A stretch of DNA of 64,000 bases, taken from positions 1-64,000 of the forward strand of contig NZ_JBGCBY010000007.1 in NCBI RefSeq assembly GCF_041262165.1. Reading direction: 5' to 3'. The position numbers were made by a program, and so were the translations under genes. The notes under the pieces are model-generated. The model was given only the letters and a program-made list of their open reading frames with translations. It did no database searches and was not told where the DNA came from. This DNA is from Streptacidiphilus sp041262165. GTDB taxonomy: Bacteria; Actinomycetota; Actinomycetes; Streptomycetales; Streptomycetaceae. Positions 43,925-51,840 of the stretch are shown here, piece by piece. Each line of letters opens with the position of its first letter. Position 1 is the stretch's first letter.

Positions 43925-44160
43925 TCATATCCTCGGCGCTGCGGCGCCCACCAGGGCCCCGCGCCACCACCACGTACGGCTGCCGGTGGCGATCGCGCCG
44001 GCCGGGGCCGCAGGGCGTAGGGAATCCCCGTGCCGGTGGACGTCACGCGCCTCCCGGCATCCGTCCATCCCGCCATGCGATGGGCCACAGCCCACCGGTG
44101 CACGGACCCGTCGAACCAGAACGGGGCGCGGTGGCGCGGGGCCACCACGATCACCAGCAC
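43925..44160 (-). pseudogene. Frameshifted N-terminal fragment of a PAP2-type phosphatase
   Basis: Reading leftward from about 44160, one frame gives MLVIVVAPRHRAPFWFDG then VHRWAVAHRMAGWTD and VTSTGTGIPYAL, which looks like the start of a membrane PAP2 protein. The continuation (AAPAGAIATGSRTWWWRGAL then VGAAAPRI) lies in a different frame, so a frameshift has occurred near 44025-44035. No signature phosphatase blocks follow. It is a remnant and fills most of the 356-bp gap 43902-44257. Confidence 0.5.
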
Positions 44161-44257
44161 CAGATCCGGCCCTGCGCTCCAGGTTCGCTGACATCACGCC
44201 CCTTTGGGAGGTCCGCGGACTCCTCGGACGCTGCCCACTGCGGGTGGGGGGCGAGCG

Positions 44258-44452
44258 TCAGCGATGCTTGCGCGTGGTAGTGCGCCGCCACGAGAACGGG
44301 CCGGGCAGGTCGACGGACTCGGTGCGTTGTCCCTTGGTGTTGACGGTGAGGTGTTCGTGCTTGCCGCCCGTGGTGATGGACATCGAGCGCTTGTTGATGT
44401 TCAGGCGCACGCCCGGAAGGATCCGGATGGACTTGTGGAAGCGCAGCGGCAT
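44258..44452 (-). CDS. DUF4236 small protein
   Basis: 64 aa with AAGGGG upstream of ATG 44452. The opening MPLRFHKSIRILPGVRLNIN and the following MSITTGG pattern match the DUF4236 domain (Gly-Leu-x-Phe-x-Lys-Ser...PGVRLN). The function is unknown; the domain often sits at the N-terminus of longer proteins. The basic tail SWRRTTTRKHR suggests RNA, DNA or lipid contact. Nothing recognisable lies in the adjacent gap 44453-44717. Confidence 0.78.
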   Translation of the reverse strand: MPLRFHKSIRILPGVRLNINKRSMSITTGGKHEHLTVNTKGQRTESVDLPGPFSWRRTTTRKHR

Positions 44453-44717
44453 GTGAGGCCCCTTCAGCGGTGGGTTGGGTACGGAAGTCCGCCTACCCCG
44501 GTTGTGCCGTTTCAGCAGCGGTCTGCGCTCCCATCGAGCGCGACGTTGTACCGGTGCAAAAGCGATCGCCGCTTGCGTCTCGCCTTCGACGTTCAGTGAC
44601 GCGAGCCGGTGAGTGATACGCCGTTAGGGCGAGACGTACCGGGATTCACCTGATCGGGCCTGCGGCGGCTCCGTGGCGATCCAAGGTGTGGCTGGTCGGT
44701 TGTGTGAGGCTCGCTCC

Positions 44718-45536
44718 ATGGCGAACGATTTGCGACAACGCGCAGTCAGCCCTGGAGCCCGGCAGATGTTGAACAAGGTCCCAGAGGTCACGCTCTCCTT
44801 CTGGATCGTCAAGGTCCTGGCCACGACCGTGGGCGAGACTGCCGCGGACCTTCTGAACACTCACCTGCACCTGGGTCTGACGGGCATCACCTGCCTGATG
44901 GGGAGCTTGTTGGCGATCACGCTCTTCTTCCAGTTCCGGGCCAGGACCTATGTGCCGGGGATCTACTGGCTCGCGGTCGTCCTGGTCAGCATCGTGGGCA
45001 CGCTCATCACCGACAATCTGACGGACAATTACGGGGTCGCCCTGGAGACGGCCACCGTCGCCTTTGCTGTGGCGCTAATGGCGACCTTCGCGGCCTGGTA
45101 TGCCAGGGAACGGACGCTGTCCATCCACTCCATCCATACGACCCGACGGGAGGGTTTCTACTGGATGGCGATCCTGTTCACCTTCGCGTTGGGTACGGCG
45201 GCCGGCGATCTCACGGCAGAGCGCCTCAATCTCGGCTATGGGGTCTCCGCGCTCCTGTTCGGCTCACTGATTGCGGCGGTGACGGTTGCTCACCTGCGAT
45301 TCAGGCTGAATGCGATCGCGGCCTTCTGGATCGCCTACATCCTGACCCGTCCGCTAGGCGCATCCCTCGGTGATCTCTTGTCGCAGCCGCATCATGAGGG
45401 TGGCTTCGGCCTGGGGACAGTGTGGACGAGCACGCTCTTCCTGCTGACCATTCTGGGCCTGGTCACCTACATGGTTTTCTCGCTGCGAGGTCGGCTGCTG
45501 CCTCCGGAGACGTCAGAGCCAGAGCAGGCACGCTAG
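44718..45536 (+). CDS. DUF347-repeat membrane protein (COG4705 type)
   Basis: 272 aa from ATG 44718 (GAGG 8 bases upstream; ATG 44766 is also possible). About eight helices. Four internal repeats carry the family pattern: VPEVTLSFWIVKVLATTVGE then TAADLL, VSIVGTLITDNL, LGTAAGDLTAERL and LTRPLGASLGDLL. Such proteins are often annotated as manganese or unknown transporters, but the function is not established. It is intact although flanked by remnants. Confidence 0.85.
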   Translation: MANDLRQRAVSPGARQMLNKVPEVTLSFWIVKVLATTVGETAADLLNTHLHLGLTGITCLMGSLLAITLFFQFRARTYVPGIYWLAVVLVSIVGTLITDNLTDNYGVALETATVAFAVALMATFAAWYARERTLSIHSIHTTRREGFYWMAILFTFALGTAAGDLTAERLNLGYGVSALLFGSLIAAVTVAHLRFRLNAIAAFWIAYILTRPLGASLGDLLSQPHHEGGFGLGTVWTSTLFLLTILGLVTYMVFSLRGRLLPPETSEPEQAR

Positions 45537-45587
45537 GAGGTAGCGGTGAGGAGGGCTGTTGGCGGCCCGCGGCCTTGTCGCGGGTGG

Positions 45588-45690
45588 TCAGCGGAAGATG
45601 CCGGTGTGGCCGAGTGAGTAGCGGCCGGGTTGCGGGTAGACGCACAGGCCGTGGGGTCCTTCGCCGACCGGGATCAGCGCCCGCATGTTG
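45588..45690 (-). pseudogene. C-terminal remnant of a YVTN-type beta-propeller gene
   Basis: Reading leftward from about 45690, codons give NMRALIPVGEGPHGLCVYPQ then PGRYSLGHTGIFR and a TGA stop at 45588-45590. I recall this ending as typical of secreted YVTN/lactonase-type beta-propeller proteins of Streptomyces. Nothing of the ~300-residue propeller remains; sequence to the right is DUF1206-derived. It is therefore a truncated end abutting another gene's remnant. Confidence 0.5.
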
Positions 45691-46043
45691 CAGACCGACG
45701 GCGGACGCGTCCTGATGATCGTCCTCGCGCTGGTGGCCATCGCCGTCGGGATCGCCATCATCGCTCACGGAGCCAGCAAGCGCTTCGCGAGCGGCTGCGC
45801 ACCGGCTGGACGACTTACCGCACCCGCGAAGCGGTTCTGCGCTTGGGCCAGTTCGGATACTTAGCCCGAGGCGTGATCGCGGTAGCGGTCGGCTTCCTTG
45901 CTCTGCGGGCAGCCTTGTCGGCCACACCGGGTAAGGCCAAGGGCCTGGACGCGACGCTGCGCTCCTTCGCGCTGACCTCGTTCGGCCTCTACTCCTTCGC
46001 GGAGGCTCGCTGGCGGCGCACCCTGGGTGGTGTACCTCGCTGA
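45685..46043 (+). pseudogene. DUF1206 pseudogene (frameshift and internal deletion)
   Basis: From 45685 one frame reads TDGGRVLMIVLALVAIAV then GIAIIAHGASKRF. The match to DUF1206 then continues in the next frame as RERLRTGWTTYRTREAVLRL, GQFGYLARGVIAVAVGF and KAKGLDATLRSF. A single missing C at about 45785 (TTCGCGAG for TTCCGCGAG) explains the shift. Near the 3' end the family segment between LRSF and FGLYSFAEARW is shortened by about 15 residues. The first third of the gene is absent. The intact homologue is at 43050-43901. Confidence 0.65.
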
Positions 46044-46325
46044 CCCTGCAGACCACGCCAGCCATGGCTTGCACGCGACCCGGGCCGACCTCACCTACGG
46101 TGACCTCGGTTCCTGCACGGCGCGGCACGAGATCAGCGTCGCCGGCCCGCTGGGGCCCGTGCGCTGAGCGTCGGCGAGCAACGCCCGCGGCGGCGGCCTC
46201 GTCCGTCCGGTGCCGGTGCGCCGTGGCCCGTGCGCCTGCGGCGCGGGGCTGGGATACCTACGATGGGGGAGTGCCGTGGTCCGGCAGAAAGAAGAGACAC
46301 CGAACGATTCGGGGCAGGGGTGCGA

Positions 46326-48002
46326 GTGACAGAGCCCAGTGACGTGACGCGGCCCGTGATCGTGACCGTTGACGACGATCCCGGAGTGTCCCGCGCTGTG
46401 GCCCGTGACCTTCGCCGCCGCTACGGGGAGCTGCATCGGGTGGTGCGCGCGGAGTCCGGCGAATCGGCACTGGACGCTCTGCGTGAGTTGAAGCTGCGCG
46501 GAAATCTGGTCGCGGTCATTCTCGCCGACTACCGCATGCCGCGGATGAACGGCATCGAGTTCCTCGAACAGGCCATGGACGTGTATCCGGGCGCGCGGCG
46601 GGTGCTGCTCACGGCCTATGCCGACACCAACGCCGCCATCGAGGCGATCAATGTCGTGGACCTCGACCACTACCTGCTCAAGCCCTGGGACCCGCCCGAG
46701 GAGAAGCTCTACCCGGTGGTGGACGACCTGCTGGAGACGTGGCTGGCCTCGGATCACCGGCCGGTACCGGAGACCAAGGTCGTCGGGCACCGTTGGTCGG
46801 CGCGCTCGTCCGGGGTCCGTGAGTTCCTCGCCCGCAATCAGGTTCCCTACCGCTGGTACGCCTCCGACGAACCGGAGGGCCAGCGGTTGCTCGCCGCCGC
46901 CGGCGAGGACGGGCTCAGTCTGCCGCTGGTGATCACACCGGACGGGAAACCACTGGTGGAGCCGACCGATCAGGACCTGGCCGGCCGTGTCGGGCTGTCG
47001 ACCGTACCGGCGGCGGAGTTCTACGACCTCGTCGTGATCGGCGGCGGCCCGGCCGGACTGGGCGCGGCCGTGTACGGCGCGTCCGAGGGGCTGCGGACCG
47101 TGCTGGTCGAGCGCACGGCCACCGGTGGTCAGGCGGGCCAGAGCTCGCGGATCGAGAACTACCTGGGCTTCCCGGACGGGGTGTCCGGTGCGCAGTTGGC
47201 GGACCGCGCGCGCCGCCAGGCCACCAAGTTCGGCGCCGAGATCCTCACCGCACGTGAGGTGACCGGCCTTGAGATCAACGGCCCGTCACGCACCGTACGC
47301 TTCTCGGACGGGTCCGCCATCGCCGCGCACACAGTGATCCTCGCGACGGGGGTCTCCTACCGGCAGCTGAACGCTCCCGGAGTGCCGGAACTGACCGGCC
47401 GCGGGGTCTACTACGGCTCCGCTCTCACCGAGGCGGCCAACTGCCAGGGACAGGACGTGTACATCGTCGGCGGCGCGAACTCCGCCGGGCAGGCCGCCGT
47501 CTACCTGGCCAGGGGCGCCAAGTCCGTGACGATCCTGGTGCGCGGAACCTCACTGGTCGCGTCGATGTCGCACTACCTGGTCCAGCAGGTCGAGGGCATT
47601 CCCACCATCTCGGTCCGTACCCGCACCGAGGTCGTGGCCGCGCACGGCACCGACCATCTGGAGGGACTCACGCTGCGCGACGCCACGACCGGCGTGACCG
47701 AGCAGGTCACCACGTCGTGGCTGTACGTGTTCATCGGCGCGGCTCCGCTGACCGACTGGCTGGACGGCGTCGTGATGCGCGACAGCCACGGCTTCGTCGT
47801 GGCAGGCCCCGACACCCTCGTCGACGGGCATCCGCCCAAGGGCTGGCAGCTGGACCGGCCTCCTTACCACCTGGAGACATCCGTCCCGGGCGTGTTCGTG
47901 GCGGGCGACGTGCGCGCGGAGTCCGCCAAGCGCGTCGCTTCCGCCGTCGGCGAGGGCGCCATGGCCGTGATGCTCGTACACCGGTACCTGGAGCGGCTAT
48001 GA
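46326..48002 (+). CDS. Response-regulator-fused thioredoxin-reductase-like flavoprotein
   Basis: 558 aa from GTG 46326 with AGGGG 5 bases upstream. The receiver domain (1-130) has VDDDPG, phospho-accepting Asp in LADYRMPRMNG and K in YLLKPWD. A thioredoxin-like/linker segment follows (SGVREFLARNQVPYRW). A FAD/NAD(P) reductase domain then occupies ~235-558 (VIGGGPAGLGAAVYGASEG; VYIVGGANSAGQAAVYLA; GVFVAGDV). The CXXC disulphide of true thioredoxin reductase is missing: only one cysteine is seen in ALTEAANCQGQDV. It is translationally coupled to a histidine kinase and a UBP-type zinc finger, suggesting that phosphorylation controls a redox output. Confidence 0.92.
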   Translation: MTEPSDVTRPVIVTVDDDPGVSRAVARDLRRRYGELHRVVRAESGESALDALRELKLRGNLVAVILADYRMPRMNGIEFLEQAMDVYPGARRVLLTAYADTNAAIEAINVVDLDHYLLKPWDPPEEKLYPVVDDLLETWLASDHRPVPETKVVGHRWSARSSGVREFLARNQVPYRWYASDEPEGQRLLAAAGEDGLSLPLVITPDGKPLVEPTDQDLAGRVGLSTVPAAEFYDLVVIGGGPAGLGAAVYGASEGLRTVLVERTATGGQAGQSSRIENYLGFPDGVSGAQLADRARRQATKFGAEILTAREVTGLEINGPSRTVRFSDGSAIAAHTVILATGVSYRQLNAPGVPELTGRGVYYGSALTEAANCQGQDVYIVGGANSAGQAAVYLARGAKSVTILVRGTSLVASMSHYLVQQVEGIPTISVRTRTEVVAAHGTDHLEGLTLRDATTGVTEQVTTSWLYVFIGAAPLTDWLDGVVMRDSHGFVVAGPDTLVDGHPPKGWQLDRPPYHLETSVPGVFVAGDVRAESAKRVASAVGEGAMAVMLVHRYLERL

Positions 48003-49447
48003 CCGCGCAGCCGAATCCGTGCAGCGTGGACGAGCTGCGCGCGCTGTTCCTCTTCGAGAAGCTGGCCCCCGGCCAGCTGGCGTGGCTGTGCCGTGAGGGC
48101 CGGGTGGAGCTCGCCGGGCCCGGGCAGGTGTACGCCGAGGGCGATCCCGCGAGCTGCTTCTACGTCCTGCTCGAGGGCACCGTCGTCCTGTCCCGCCGGG
48201 TCGGGGCGGACGACGTCGAGGTGACCCGCACCTCCGAGCCCGGAGTGTATGCCGGTGCGTTCCAGGCCTACCTCGGTGACCGGGTTCCTCAGGTCTACAA
48301 CAGCTCGCTGCGGGCCACCGTGCCCTCGCGGTTCTTCGTGCTCGCCGCCGACGCGTTCGCGGGGATGATGCGCGAGTGGTTCCCGATGGCCGTCCACATG
48401 CTGGAAGGGCTGTTCTTCGGCAACCAGACCACCCAGCGGGCCATCGGCCAGCGGGAACGGCTGCTGGCGCTGGGGTCGTTGTCGGCCGGACTCACTCACG
48501 AGCTGAACAACCCCGCGGCCGCCGCCCTCCGCGCGACCTCCGCGCTGCGCGAGCGGGTCGCCGGGATGCGCCACAAACTGGGCACCATCGCGGCCGGCCC
48601 GTACGAGCGCGCCGCCTTGGAGACCCTGATCGGCCTGCAGGAAGGCGCCGCGGACCAGGTATCCAAGGCCCCGTCGCTCAGCCCGATCGAGGCGTCCGAC
48701 CGGGAGGACGAAGTCGCCGACTGGATCGACGCCCACGACATCACCGGCGGCTGGGAACTCGCGCCGGCCTTCGTGCAGGCGGGACTGGACACGCAGTGGC
48801 TGAACCAGGTCGCGGCCGTCGTCGACGAGGCAGCTTTGGAAGGTGCGTTGCGGTGGCTCAACTACACGGTCGAGACCGAGCTGTTGATGAACGAGATCGA
48901 GGACTCCACCGCCCGGATCTCGGCGCTGGTGGGCGCGGCGCGGCAGTACTCGCAGCTGGACCGGTCGCCCTACCAGGTCGTCGACGTGCACGAGTTGCTG
49001 GACAGCACCCTGCAGATGCTTGCCGGTAAGATCGGCTCCGGCGTGACCGTTGTCAAGGACTACGACCGGACGCTGCCCAAGGTCCCGGCATATCCGGGCG
49101 AGCTCAACCAGGTCTGGTCAAATCTGATCGACAACGCGGTGTCCGCGATGAACGGAACCGGCACACTCACCGTGCGCACGGCGCTCGACCGCGACCAACT
49201 GCTCGTCGAGTTCGGCGACACCGGGCCGGGTGTCTCCCCGGAGATCCGCGAGCGGATCTTCGAGCCGTTCTTCACCACCAAGCCCGTAGGCGAGGGCACC
49301 GGGCTCGGGCTCGACATCTCGTGGCGCATCGTGGTGAACAAGCACCACGGCGACCTCCAGGTGGAGTCCGCCCCCGGGGACACGCGCTTCCGGGTGCGCC
49401 TCCCGCTCACCGCCCCGGAGTCCGACAGCCAGCAGGAGCAGCTATGA
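47999..49447 (+). CDS. Cyclic-nucleotide-domain sensor histidine kinase
   Basis: 482 aa, ATGA overlap with the previous gene. An N-terminal cNMP-binding-like domain (about 10-125; AEGDPASCFYVLLEGTVVLS) precedes a linker helix. The kinase core has HisKA LSAGLTHELNNPAAAALRAT with the histidine near 168, N-box NLIDNAVSAMNG, G1 GDTGPGV and G2 GEGTGLGLDISWRIV. No transmembrane helix is present. It probably phosphorylates the receiver domain of the upstream flavoprotein. The cNMP-type ligand is not known. Confidence 0.93.
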   Translation: MTAQPNPCSVDELRALFLFEKLAPGQLAWLCREGRVELAGPGQVYAEGDPASCFYVLLEGTVVLSRRVGADDVEVTRTSEPGVYAGAFQAYLGDRVPQVYNSSLRATVPSRFFVLAADAFAGMMREWFPMAVHMLEGLFFGNQTTQRAIGQRERLLALGSLSAGLTHELNNPAAAALRATSALRERVAGMRHKLGTIAAGPYERAALETLIGLQEGAADQVSKAPSLSPIEASDREDEVADWIDAHDITGGWELAPAFVQAGLDTQWLNQVAAVVDEAALEGALRWLNYTVETELLMNEIEDSTARISALVGAARQYSQLDRSPYQVVDVHELLDSTLQMLAGKIGSGVTVVKDYDRTLPKVPAYPGELNQVWSNLIDNAVSAMNGTGTLTVRTALDRDQLLVEFGDTGPGVSPEIRERIFEPFFTTKPVGEGTGLGLDISWRIVVNKHHGDLQVESAPGDTRFRVRLPLTAPESDSQQEQL

Positions 49448-49794
49448 CGACAATGCCAGGAATCGACCCCACCGCGACGCCCAGCGGGAGCGGCTGTGCC
49501 GAGTGCGAGGCGGCCTCAGGCTGGTGGCTGCACCTGCGCCGGTGCGCGCTCTGCGGCCACATCGGCTGTTGCGACACCTCGCCGTCGCAACACGCGACCG
49601 CTCACGCCGCCGCTACCGGGCACCCGCTCATCCGCAGCTTCGAGCCCGGAGAAGCCTGGTACTGGAACTACCCGACCGAAGAGTTCTTCGAGACCGGACC
49701 GCCGCTCGCCCCGCCGGAGTCGCACCCCACCGATCAGCCGGTACCAGGACCTACCGGCCGCGTGCCCGCGGACTGGCGGGACCACCTCCACTGA
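49444..49794 (+). CDS. UBP-type zinc-finger protein
   Basis: 116 aa, ATGA overlap with the kinase. Metal ligands follow the zf-UBP order: CAECEAASGWW, CALCGHIGCC, then HATAHAAATGH. In eukaryotes this fold binds ubiquitin C-termini; bacterial members recur beside this kinase/flavoprotein pair and their ligand is unknown. It is probably the third component of the module. Confidence 0.92.
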   Translation: MTTMPGIDPTATPSGSGCAECEAASGWWLHLRRCALCGHIGCCDTSPSQHATAHAAATGHPLIRSFEPGEAWYWNYPTEEFFETGPPLAPPESHPTDQPVPGPTGRVPADWRDHLH

Positions 49795-49824
49795 CTGTCA
49801 GACCCTGCTCCTATCGTTCGTCGT

Positions 49825-51678
49825 ATGGTCTCCGAAACGCACTCCTCCACTGCCCTGGTCGATGAACTGCGTGGTCTCCTGGCGACCGCGTCACCCGGTC
49901 GTGCCCGCAAGGCGGTCCGTGAACTGATCACCGTCGCCGACGACGGACAGGCTCTGGAGCTGGCGGCTCGCTTCGCCGCGAGGGTCCACCACTCCAGCGA
50001 GCTGCTGTTACGGCAGTGGCCGCTCGCCGCGGACCCGGACGGTTTCTGCGAGATCCTGCTTGCCCCGGCGTTCGCACGCGAAGGGCGCACCGAGCTACGG
50101 GTACGCAGGGCGGCATCACTGCGCGGCCTGCGCCATCTGACCATGCTCCGCAAACTCCACGTCGATCGCTGCAAGGAGGTCACCGACCTCACCGACCTCG
50201 CCGGCCTCGCCGAATTGGTGGAGCTGGACCTGAACGGTTGCGCGGGCGTCGAGGACCTGACTCCGCTGAGCGGGCTGACCGCGCTGACGCACCTGAATCT
50301 GCACCGTTGCCGCGAAGTCGCTGATGTGAGGCCGTTGACGGCGCTCGGCAACCTGCTGCACCTGGACCTGAGCATGACGAAGGTGCGCAGTGTCGACGGT
50401 TTCGCCGCCGCGTTCCCGCACCTGCTGACGCTGGGCATGCGGGGCTGCCGCTCGTTCCGCGACGCCTGCCAGCTCTCCGGTCTCACCCGTCTCACCGATC
50501 TCGACCTCGGCTGGACCGGAATCCGGGACCTGCGCGGCGTCCGAGCACTTCCCGCCCTGAAGCGCCTGGACCTGAGCAACTGTGCCTCGCTGACCACCCT
50601 GACCGGGGCGTCCACGCTGACCGGCCTGACCGAACTCGCGATCACCGACTGCCGGCGTCTGAAAACCCTGTCCGGTCTGGGGACTCACCCCCACCTCAGC
50701 CAGCTCAATACCGATGGGTGCACCAGCCTCCGCGACCTGCACGGACTGTCCGGCCTCACCGGCCTCACCAGGCTGATCGTCGTGGGAAGCCGGCAGCTGA
50801 CCACCCTTGACGGGCTTCAAGGCACCCCTCTGCAATTCTTCAGGGCAGAGCAGTGCCCGGTCCTTGCGGACTTCTCCGCCCTCGCGCACCTGCCGCGGCT
50901 GAGTTCTCTCGATCTTGTGGATCTGACCGGACTCATCGGCCTTTCGGCGCTCCCCGGGATGCCCGCCATGGAGACCGTGCGGATCATGAGGTGCGCTTCT
51001 CTGGCCGACCTTGACGGAATGAGCCATTATCCCGCTCTGAAAGCCCTCTGGATATGGGGTTGCGATTCCCTGGAGACCGTGAGCGGAATAGAGCGCCTGC
51101 CCGCCCTCCGCGAACTGAACATCTGGGAGTGTTCAGAAGTCAAGAACCTGGGGGTGGCAGGAAGCTTTCCCGACGTGGATTCCCTGGAACTCCATCGCCT
51201 GCCCTCGCTTTCGGATATCGGCGGCCTGTCCGCATCCCGCATCGACTCGATCTCGATGATCGAGCTCCCACTGGTGCGGAGCCTGAATCCCCTTCAGGAC
51301 CTGTCTGAACTGCGGAGACTGTCGTTGTCTCGATGCCCTTCGATGGAAGACCTGCCCACTCGCATCGTCCAGTTGGAAGTCCGCGGATTCCCCTGGATCG
51401 ACCTGTCTCCGATGAAGGGCATGGAATCCCTGATTACCGCAGACCTGTACCTGGACGATCTTCGGGACATTAGTGCGATAACCGAGTTCCCGGAACTTGT
51501 GGGCCTTGGACTGGAATCCTCCCGCCAGGTCGAGGACTGGCGTCCACTCCTTTCCCTGCCTGCCCTGCGACGCATCCGCTTCAACCGCAATCGCGGCCTG
51601 CCTCTGGGGTTCGAATCCGTTCTTGCCCAGCTCCTGGCGAACGGGGTGGACGAGGTCAAGAACCACGAGCGCTTGTGA
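49825..51678 (+). CDS. Leucine-rich-repeat protein
   Basis: 617 aa without signal peptide or transmembrane helix. An N-terminal helical cap (about 1-85) is followed by more than 15 LRRs of about 22-24 residues (for example LAELVELDLNGCAGVEDLTP, LTALTHLNLHRCREVADVRP, LPALKRLDLSNCASLTTLTG). The cysteine near the end of many repeats resembles cysteine-containing LRR subtypes. Repeats degenerate toward the C-terminus, where GC and codon use also soften. It is 30 bp after the zinc-finger gene on the same strand but has no good ribosome site. A cytosolic binding or scaffold role is likely; no partner can be named. Confidence 0.85.
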   Translation: MVSETHSSTALVDELRGLLATASPGRARKAVRELITVADDGQALELAARFAARVHHSSELLLRQWPLAADPDGFCEILLAPAFAREGRTELRVRRAASLRGLRHLTMLRKLHVDRCKEVTDLTDLAGLAELVELDLNGCAGVEDLTPLSGLTALTHLNLHRCREVADVRPLTALGNLLHLDLSMTKVRSVDGFAAAFPHLLTLGMRGCRSFRDACQLSGLTRLTDLDLGWTGIRDLRGVRALPALKRLDLSNCASLTTLTGASTLTGLTELAITDCRRLKTLSGLGTHPHLSQLNTDGCTSLRDLHGLSGLTGLTRLIVVGSRQLTTLDGLQGTPLQFFRAEQCPVLADFSALAHLPRLSSLDLVDLTGLIGLSALPGMPAMETVRIMRCASLADLDGMSHYPALKALWIWGCDSLETVSGIERLPALRELNIWECSEVKNLGVAGSFPDVDSLELHRLPSLSDIGGLSASRIDSISMIELPLVRSLNPLQDLSELRRLSLSRCPSMEDLPTRIVQLEVRGFPWIDLSPMKGMESLITADLYLDDLRDISAITEFPELVGLGLESSRQVEDWRPLLSLPALRRIRFNRNRGLPLGFESVLAQLLANGVDEVKNHERL

Positions 51679-51840
51679 CCGGGCGACTGTGTGATGCTGG
51701 GCGTCCATCCAAGGGCGTTCCGGGCGCTCGGCGAGGAGCCAGTTGACCATGGTCAGAGCGAAGACCTGCTGGATCGGGCCGCATCGGGGGTAGAGGCGTC
51801 AGGTGGGTCCCTCGATGGATGGTCGCGGAGGTGGCTGAGT

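Noticed and set aside
46144..46158. GGCCCGCTGGGGCCC as a DevR-like box before the receiver-flavoprotein gene
   Set aside because: It lies 168 bp upstream and within possibly coding sequence; not enough to add to the regulon.
46044..46167. Short plus-strand coding-like stretch ending LTYGDLGSCTARHEISVAG
   Set aside because: It may be another gene remnant, but no family was recognised and no start was found; too weak to annotate.
51691..51840. In-frame upstream extension of the SGNH hydrolase, and an antisense frame over the same bases
   Set aside because: The extension has no ribosome site and a hydrophilic, atypical sequence; GTG 51841 has GCGGAGG. The antisense piece (MVNWLLAERPERP...) has no recognised family.
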